From GWF2-50-93 sp049297395 (GTDB lineage Bacteria; Verrucomicrobiota; Lentisphaeria; Victivallales; GWF2-50-93), in the NCBI GenBank assembly GCA_049297395.1, contig JBAQUG010000538.1:1-10279 (forward strand): DNA of 10,279 nucleotides. Direction: 5' to 3'. The position numbers were made by a program, and so were the translations under genes. Below are positions 6,402 to 10,279 of the stretch, one piece after another. The notes beneath the pieces are model-generated. The model saw only the letters and a list, made by a program, of their open reading frames with translations. It had not been told where the DNA came from and ran no database searches. The first letter of the stretch is position 1; each line of letters opens with the position of its first letter.

Positions 6402-7319
6402 ATGAAGATACTAGTCACCGGCGGGGCGGGATTCATCGGCAGCCATATCGTCGAACACTTCCAGGGCAAGGCAGATGTTGTCATACTCGACAATTTCCGT
6501 ACTGGAAAAAAGCAGAATATCAAGGGTTTTGACTACAAGCTTATCGAGGGGAGCATTCTTGACAGGAAAGCTGTAAAGGAAGCGGTAAAAGGGGCGGACT
6601 ATGTTTTTCACATGGCCGCTGGAATAAGCGTCGTCGAGTCCATGGAGAAACCTGTCGAATATGTGCAGGTGAACACCGAAGGAACGATCATTGTCCTTGA
6701 AGAGGCGGCAGCAGCAGGTGTCAAGAAGCTTTGCTTCAGCACGTCCGCCGCATGCTACGGGGAGAATCCCGAATCCCCGAAGATTGAGACGATGAAACCC
6801 GATCCGCTCAGTCCTTATGCGATCACCAAGCTTGATGGAGAATACTATTGCGAGATGTTCGCAAGGGAAGGTAAATTGAAGACCGCGTGCCTGAGATACT
6901 TCAACGTCTTCGGCCCCCGCCAGGATCCAAAAAGCGCATACGCCGCAGCGATACCGATCTTCGTGTCCAGGGCGGTCGCCAACTCTGCAATATCAATCTA
7001 CGGCGACGGGGAACAGACCCGGGATTTCGTCTATGTAAAAGATGTCGTGGCCGCAAACATCTTCATGTCGCAGAACGAACCCACAGGCGTTTTCAACGTG
7101 GCGTATGGCAGGAAGATAACTATCACCGATCTCGTAAAGATGATCATAAAAATGACAAACTCTAAATCCAAGGTCGAATACAAGCCCGAACGTCCCGGGG
7201 AGATAAAGCATTCCCTTGCATCCATAGGGAAACTTCTTTCAACCGGCTTCAAGCCGGCCTCCGACTTCAACGAGGGCATGAAGAAGACCGTGGATTATTT
7301 CATGGTAAATATTCATTGA
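6402..7319 (+). CDS. NDP-sugar 4-epimerase (extended SDR), probable UDP-GlcNAc/UDP-GalNAc 4-epimerase
   Basis: A 305-residue extended short-chain dehydrogenase with the NAD-binding GGAGFIGS (7-14), HMAAGISVVES (70-80), catalytic-site FSTSAACYG (112-120), and the active-site pair Tyr139 and Lys143 in SPYAITK (137-143). FNVFGPRQDP (168-176) followed by SAYAAAIPIF is typical of the WbpP/Gne branch that acts on UDP-N-acetylhexosamines, more than of plain GalE. This fits the kinase and nucleotidyltransferase beside it, matching the LnpD step. AAAGGA lies four bases before the ATG. A long hairpin overlaps its stop codon and probably ends the unit. UDP-glucose/galactose activity cannot be excluded. 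Confidence 0.88.
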   Translation: MKILVTGGAGFIGSHIVEHFQGKADVVILDNFRTGKKQNIKGFDYKLIEGSILDRKAVKEAVKGADYVFHMAAGISVVESMEKPVEYVQVNTEGTIIVLEEAAAAGVKKLCFSTSAACYGENPESPKIETMKPDPLSPYAITKLDGEYYCEMFAREGKLKTACLRYFNVFGPRQDPKSAYAAAIPIFVSRAVANSAISIYGDGEQTRDFVYVKDVVAANIFMSQNEPTGVFNVAYGRKITITDLVKMIIKMTNSKSKVEYKPERPGEIKHSLASIGKLLSTGFKPASDFNEGMKKTVDYFMVNIH

Positions 7320-7345
7320 ACGAACATCGTTCAGTGAATATTTAC
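7305..7345 (+). terminator. Long hairpin over the epimerase stop codon
   Basis: A 19-pair stem (7305-7323 with 7327-7345), broken only by one T-G wobble, closes on the loop ACA. It includes the stop codon TGA at 7317-7319. No T-run follows, so it is not a standard intrinsic terminator; it may be an mRNA 3' end protector or Rho-linked stop. Its distal arm is also the left copy of the inverted repeat at 7334-7347. Confidence 0.5.
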
Positions 7346-7377
7346 AGAAAACACCCATTAAAATGATCTTTTACAGC

Positions 7378-7408
7378 TTGATATTTCTATTATTGGGCAT
7401 TGTAATGC
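7378..7408 (+). promoter_or_regulatory. Promoter with palindromic operator, predicted leaderless mRNA
   Basis: TTGATA (7378-7383) and TGTAAT (7401-7406) each match consensus at five of six positions with a 17-bp spacer. The perfect palindrome GCATTGTAATGC (7397-7408) overlaps the -10, a good site for the XRE regulator to repress its own gene. The start site would fall at or next to the ATG at 7412, so the mRNA should be leaderless; no Shine-Dalgarno sequence is visible. Confidence 0.6.
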
Positions 7409-7411
7409 ACC

Positions 7412-7696
7412 ATGAATGATAATTGCACAATAGAGATTTGCCTCTCTGGGAACTGGCAGGTCGCCACAGAACTTTCATTGAAAGGAGACCCTCTTCACGG
7501 ACATGAACGAACTCCAGTGCATTTTCTCGCTACAAATCATGAAGACGAAGAGTCGCTCCGCAGCGAGATGAAAAGGCTCCTGTCACTGCTCCCGAATATT
7601 CCTCAATGGCTGCGGGATGCCGGTATCGGCACGCCTATCCTCGAACGTTGTGAAGAGCGTTGCCGCCGTGTAATGGAGGATCTGGCGGAAAAATGA
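7412..7696 (+). CDS. Unrecognised 94-residue protein, possible HipA-derived partner of the XRE gene
   Basis: A small soluble protein with no signal peptide or membrane segment. The first 25 residues (CTIEICLSGNWQVATELSL) read like the opening beta strands of HipA-type toxins of the YjjJ kind, and the end (residues 66-94, with WLRDAGIGTP and a charged helix) could be the tail of such a protein. The kinase core of about 300 residues is absent. It may therefore be an internally deleted hipA, or simply an unrelated toxin or antitoxin partner. It overlaps the next gene by four bases (ATGA), so their translation is coupled. The reading frame is intact with a good promoter, which argues for a real gene. 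Confidence 0.6.
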   Translation: MNDNCTIEICLSGNWQVATELSLKGDPLHGHERTPVHFLATNHEDEESLRSEMKRLLSLLPNIPQWLRDAGIGTPILERCEERCRRVMEDLAEK

Positions 7697-7950
7697 AGAT
7701 TAAAGCTGACATTAAACGCCGTGCAATCCTTTACGATGCCATCGATCAAGGGGAACTGGGTTTCCCGGAGGCGTTGCGTAAACTGCGTCGTTCCGTGGGC
7801 AAGACGCAATCCGAATACGCCAAACTGGTGGGGCTCTCCTCGCGGATTCTAAAAGAGATTGAGCAGGGACGCGGGAATCCCACCTTGAAAAGTATCCGAA
7901 AAGCATTGAAACCGTTCAATCTGGACATCACAGTCCGCCGCAGGATTTGA
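7693..7950 (+). CDS. XRE-family regulator, HipB-like antitoxin
   Basis: An 85-residue DNA-binding protein. The helix-turn-helix spans about residues 38-62 (KTQSEYAKLVGLSSRILKEI, then EQGRGNPTL) and is followed by a short C-terminal strand region (FNLDITVRRR), the layout of HipB-like antitoxins. The start at 7693 is chosen because it overlaps the upstream stop; an earlier ATG at 7660 would bury 11 residues in the previous gene. It probably binds the palindrome at 7397-7408 and represses the pair. No full-length HipA kinase lies on either side, so it looks like an orphan or remnant antitoxin. Confidence 0.8.
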   Translation: MKIKADIKRRAILYDAIDQGELGFPEALRKLRRSVGKTQSEYAKLVGLSSRILKEIEQGRGNPTLKSIRKALKPFNLDITVRRRI

Positions 7951-8005
7951 ACTGTAAATATTCACGGTTGCAGGCCTCGCAACGGGATATGCCTTCCGGG
8001 CTTGA

Positions 8006-8221
8006 ACGAATAACAAGGACAGTTTCAAAGGATATGTCAACAAAATCAGGGAAAATATGGTTCTCGTCATGATTCTGGGTATCGCGGTGTACGGGGAACA
8101 TCTGAGCCGTCTGATGTGGACCGGCTGCCTGATAGCCGTCCTGTCGGTGGGGATGATCGGGTATGGCAGTACCCGGGACTCGTGTCCCGTGGGTGAAGGA
8201 ATCCCCCCTACCAGGGCATAG
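8006..8221 (+). pseudogene. Possible remnant of a membrane transporter C-terminus
   Basis: An open frame after a stop at 8003-8005 contains an ATG at 8057 (54 codons). From there it reads as two hydrophobic helices joined by GEHLSRLMWTG, a pattern like the last two helices of EamA/DMT-type transporters. Upstream in the frame are SFKGYVNKIREN and no start. The final residues come from a hairpin-rich sequence (8171-8194) and do not look protein-like. There is no ribosome binding site. It could be a decayed gene end or chance. Confidence 0.3.
8171..8194. repeat. GC-rich hairpin, possible fragment of a dispersed repeat
   Basis: ACCCGGGAC (8171-8179) and GTCCC (8184-8188) plus GGGT (8191-8194) form a stem around TCGT with two unpaired bases. 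It resembles the structured intergenic repeat style of 5091-5214 but shares no long identity with it. Confidence 0.4.
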
Positions 8222-8274
8222 CCTCACATACACCTATAGTATTTCAGATTTATGATTTTAGATTTCAGCGGCCC

Positions 8275-8294
8275 ACTGCGGTGGCCGCAGTTTT
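8275..8294 (+). terminator. Rho-independent terminator
   Basis: The stem ACTGCGG/CCGCAGT (8275-8281, 8285-8291) around TGG runs into TTTT (8291-8294). It is the best intrinsic terminator in the window and would stop plus-strand transcription leaving the XRE module. Confidence 0.6.
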
Positions 8295-8537
8295 ATCAAA
8301 ATGAAACTGCCAGGAAGAACACGCTAAAGCCGTGAACACCAACGGCAGTTTCAAAGGAATAAAATAACTCGGTTCAATACTTTTCCTGAACTCCCGCATT
8401 TTTAATTCTTCTTGAACCCAAACCCAATAATCCAGCTTGACGCGCCGTGGCCTCTTAGCAAAGGCGGATAATCCAAAAATCCATTAATCCGTCATCCTGT
8501 GGGATGACTGTGATTTATCATCACTCCGCATGCGCTG
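8295..8537. other. Gap without a recognisable gene
   Basis: I see no coding frame with gene-like features here. It holds an inverted pair TGAAACTGCC/GGCAGTTTCA (8302-8311, 8344-8353) and a hairpin GTCATCC/GGATGAC (8491-8497, 8502-8508) that lies beyond the 3' end of higA and might help end its transcript, though without a T-run. Confidence 0.5.
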
Positions 8538-8861
8538 TCATGCAAACAGAGGTACGCCGGTTAAAAAGGGACATGGCTTGATTAGCTGCATCAATTCCTT
8601 CTCTTCCTTCTGCTTCACGCAGTCCATCTCGTAGTCCTTCTGAATATTAAGCCAGAAATCAGGCCCCATCTTGAAATATATTCCAAGACGAAGCGATGTG
8701 TCTGCGCTAACCCCCCTCTTTTCAAGGCATATTTCGTTTATCCGCCTCGGTGGAACTCCGATGTCCCTGGCAAGCCTGTTCTGGCTTATTCCCATTGGCT
8801 TCATGAATTCCTCGACAAGTATTTCTCCGGGATGTATAGGCTTCATCTTTTTTGCATTCAT
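8538..8861 (-). CDS. higA: HigA-type antitoxin
   Basis: A 107-residue HTH antitoxin (VapI/HigA branch). HPGEILVEEFMKPMGISQNR (residues 10-29), LARDIGVPPRRINEI (30-44) and the KRGVSADTSLRL helix (48-59) are hallmark segments, and DFWLNIQKDYE (68-78) follows as usual. It neutralises the HigB ribonuclease and represses the operon. It lies 16 bases after higB, in the toxin-first order typical of hig loci, with AAGGA shortly before the ATG. The last 15 or so residues, with IKPCPFLTG, are a slightly unusual tail. Residue 45 is Cys, in ICLEKRG, where many relatives have a small or charged residue; I attach no meaning to this. Confidence 0.93.
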   Translation of the reverse strand: MNAKKMKPIHPGEILVEEFMKPMGISQNRLARDIGVPPRRINEICLEKRGVSADTSLRLGIYFKMGPDFWLNIQKDYEMDCVKQKEEKELMQLIKPCPFLTGVPLFA

Positions 8862-8877
8862 ATTTTCCGTCCTTACT

Positions 8878-9159
8878 TTAATGATAATCCATTATTTCCA
8901 CGTCGTATGCGTCGGTCTCATGCCACCTGAAGCAGATCCGCCATTGCTGATTTATCCTTATGCTGTATTGTCCCATTCTTGCCCCTTTCAACGGTTCAAG
9001 TCGGTTGCCAGGTGGAACATTCAGGGATTCGATTGTCCCCGCCCTATTGATAATCTTGAGCTTTCTGGCCGCTATCCTCTGGATATCCGTTGGCAGCTTC
9101 TTTGAAAACTCAAGGTTGAATATTTTCTCGGCTTCCCGATCCTTAAAGTTTTTTATCAT
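8878..9159 (-). CDS. higB: HigB-type toxin (RelE superfamily mRNA interferase)
   Basis: A 93-residue protein matching the HigB family from end to end: MIKNFKDREAEKIF, FSKKLPTDIQRIAARKL, VPPGNRLEPLKG, then QYSIRINQQWRICFRW and the closing DAYDVEIMDYH. HigB cleaves mRNA on the ribosome until HigA binds it. Length is normal and the conserved basic residues and C-terminal His are present, so the toxin looks intact. The ATG lies seven bases after a predicted -10, which implies a leaderless mRNA, and no Shine-Dalgarno sequence is seen. It is the first gene of the pair. Confidence 0.93.
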   Translation of the reverse strand: MIKNFKDREAEKIFNLEFSKKLPTDIQRIAARKLKIINRAGTIESLNVPPGNRLEPLKGARMGQYSIRINQQWRICFRWHETDAYDVEIMDYH

Positions 9160-9165
9160 GATAGC

Positions 9166-9194
9166 ATCATATAACGTTATACGTTATAATTCAA
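9166..9194 (-). promoter_or_regulatory. higBA promoter with palindromic operator
   Basis: On the minus strand TTGAAT (9194-9189) is followed after 17 bp by TATGAT (9171-9166). The spacer contains the perfect palindrome TATAACGTTATA (9170-9181) next to another TATAACG half-site, well placed for HigA autorepression. Transcription would begin at about the A of the higB ATG at 9159. Confidence 0.6.
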
Positions 9195-9306
9195 GCCTTG
9201 GCTTCTAAAATCTTCTGAATTTCCGTGTTTTTGAAAATCCCCTGCTTGTCCCAACGCATCTTCCCCCTCTTGATTTTCCCGCTCCTCCGACTATCTTCAA
9301 TACACT

Positions 9307-10279
9307 ATGAAAATCAATTTCCATAAGAGCATTTCCATGACACAGTCCAGGGTAAAGGAGATTTCCATCCGCAGCCCGATCATATTTTCTGCGTTGATCA
9401 TGCTGATCGTAATTGCAATAGGCCTGGCCATCTTCATGTTCTTCAATTCCGCAGCGCCAAACACAATCACCATAGCTGCAGGTCCGGAAGGCAGCATATT
9501 CAGCAAGACCGCTGAAAAGTACAAGAAGATCCTGGCAAGACAGGGCATCAAGCTGGTGATTCTCCCATCCGAAGGCTCGCTGGACAACCTGAAAAAACTG
9601 GTGGATTCCAGGATCAAGGTCGATGTCGGCATGGTGCAAGGCGGAGAAACAGAAGGGATCGACATAGACAACCTGGTTACGCTGGGCAGCGTTTCCTACC
9701 AGCCGCTCATTATCTTTTACCGTGGCGAATGCAAAGACAAGCTTTCAGAATTCAAAGGCCAGTGCCTGGATATCGGCCAGAAAGGCAGTGGGTCTCACGT
9801 CCTGGCACTGGCTCTCCTCAAGGCAAACGGCATTGAACCGGGGAACGGGGCGACGCTGGTCAATACTCCCCAAGCCGACCTGGCCCAGGCTTTGCTCGAC
9901 AAACGCATCGACGCTATTTTCGCCATGAGCGACTCGGTGCCAATTGAAACGCTGCGCCAGCTGATGCATACGCCCGGCGTACGTCTTTTCAGCTTCTCCC
10001 AGGCAGATGCCTATATGCGCCGCATCGCCTATCTGAGCAGGCTGGAACTGCCGATGGGCGCGTTCGACCTTGGGAAGAACGTCCCTGCCGAAGATGTGAT
10101 TATGATCGGACCAACTGTTGAACTGGTCGCCCGGAACAATATGCATCCCGAGCTCATCGACATTCTTCTTGAAGCAGCGCGCGAAGTCCACGGCCCAGCA
10201 GGCCTTTTCAAAAAAAGCGGTGAATTCCCTGTCCTGCTGGAACATGAATTCCGCGTCAGTCCTGACGCCGCCCGCTACT
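9307..10279 (+). CDS. TAXI-family TRAP-type solute-binding protein, membrane-anchored (3' end cut)
   Basis: An open frame of 324 codons that runs off the right edge. Residues 25-47 are a strong N-terminal membrane anchor after a positively charged start, with no clear signal-peptidase site, so the binding domain is probably tethered outside the membrane. Typical TAXI (NMT1-like) segments follow: ITIAAGPEGSIFSKTAEKY (54-72), DVGMVQGG (106-113), DIGQKGSGSHVLALALLKA (155-173) and a DAIFAMSD loop (202-209). Such proteins bind small carboxylate or amino-acid-like ligands for TRAP transport or sensing; the ligand is unknown. The ATG is the first in frame after a stop at 9271; another at 9337 is possible. 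Neither has a clear Shine-Dalgarno sequence. It is divergent from higBA. Confidence 0.85.
   Translation, partial: MKINFHKSISMTQSRVKEISIRSPIIFSALIMLIVIAIGLAIFMFFNSAAPNTITIAAGPEGSIFSKTAEKYKKILARQGIKLVILPSEGSLDNLKKLVDSRIKVDVGMVQGGETEGIDIDNLVTLGSVSYQPLIIFYRGECKDKLSEFKGQCLDIGQKGSGSHVLALALLKANGIEPGNGATLVNTPQADLAQALLDKRIDAIFAMSDSVPIETLRQLMHTPGVRLFSFSQADAYMRRIAYLSRLELPMGAFDLGKNVPAEDVIMIGPTVELVARNNMHPELIDILLEAAREVHGPAGLFKKSGEFPVLLEHEFRVSPDAARY

Larger units (their letters stand above)
7334..7965. repeat. 14-bp inverted repeats flanking the XRE module
   Basis: GTGAATATTTACAG (7334-7347) and its perfect complement CTGTAAATATTCAC (7952-7965) enclose the two-gene module, the right copy starting two bases after the second stop codon. 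They could be ends of a small mobile unit or two regulator sites. No target-site duplication is obvious, and AT-rich 14-mers can match by chance. Confidence 0.45.

Noticed and set aside
7928..8233. A 101-codon minus-strand frame with a CEAC motif
   Set aside because: It overlaps the end of the XRE gene, the inverted repeat and hairpin sequence, has no ribosome site and low-complexity His/Gly/Pro-rich composition; most likely a chance frame.
8020..8358. 13-bp direct repeat CAGTTTCAAAGGA (8020-8032, 8346-8358)
   Set aside because: One such match is expected by chance in about 10 kb, and the flanks align poorly.
9205..9671. Minus-strand frames of 124-144 codons opposite the right-hand gene
   Set aside because: They are antisense to the TAXI protein, whose frame is open to the window edge and has clear family motifs.
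1..10279. CRISPR array, tRNA or rRNA genes
   Set aside because: No regularly spaced repeats and no recognisable tRNA cloverleaf or rRNA segment was seen on either strand.

Overview
The window looks like a chromosomal segment of a Gram-negative-type bacterium with roughly 50% G+C. The gene style (LacI regulator with a sugar-kinase cluster, small zinc-ribbon proteins, HigBA, TAXI solute-binding protein, structured intergenic repeats) makes me think of the PVC group, perhaps Lentisphaerae. That placement is an impression from recall, not a proof; nothing here is a phylogenetic marker.

Layout. Positions 1-56 hold a striking compensated palindrome. On the minus strand, 596-133 encode two tandem, paralogous small four-cysteine proteins behind a good promoter (645-617). 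Divergent from these, 757-7319 on the plus strand is the main unit: a LacI-type repressor with an operator over its own promoter, a ROK-family protein, a PIG-L family deacetylase, a sugar-1-phosphate nucleotidyltransferase, a 124-bp structured repeat, an N-acetylhexosamine 1-kinase (NahK/LnpB type) and an NDP-sugar 4-epimerase. Read together, the last three form the kinase, uridylyltransferase and epimerase steps that turn a free N-acetylhexosamine into UDP-GlcNAc/UDP-GalNAc, as in the bifidobacterial lnpBCD genes. The ROK protein and the deacetylase add a sugar-binding or sugar-kinase and an N-deacetylation step. AT-rich hairpins sit just before the Shine-Dalgarno sequence at several gene junctions.

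From 7334 to 7965 a 14-bp perfect inverted repeat encloses a two-gene module: a 94-residue protein of uncertain identity and an overlapping XRE/HipB-like regulator. Its promoter contains a palindrome in the -10 and would give an almost leaderless mRNA. Positions 7966-8537 are non-coding apart from a possible remnant of a membrane protein (8006-8221) and hairpins, one of them a good intrinsic terminator. On the minus strand 9159-8538 is a HigB-HigA toxin-antitoxin pair, again with a palindrome inside a promoter predicted to give a leaderless mRNA.

From 9307 to the right edge runs a membrane-anchored TAXI-type TRAP solute-binding protein, cut by the window end.
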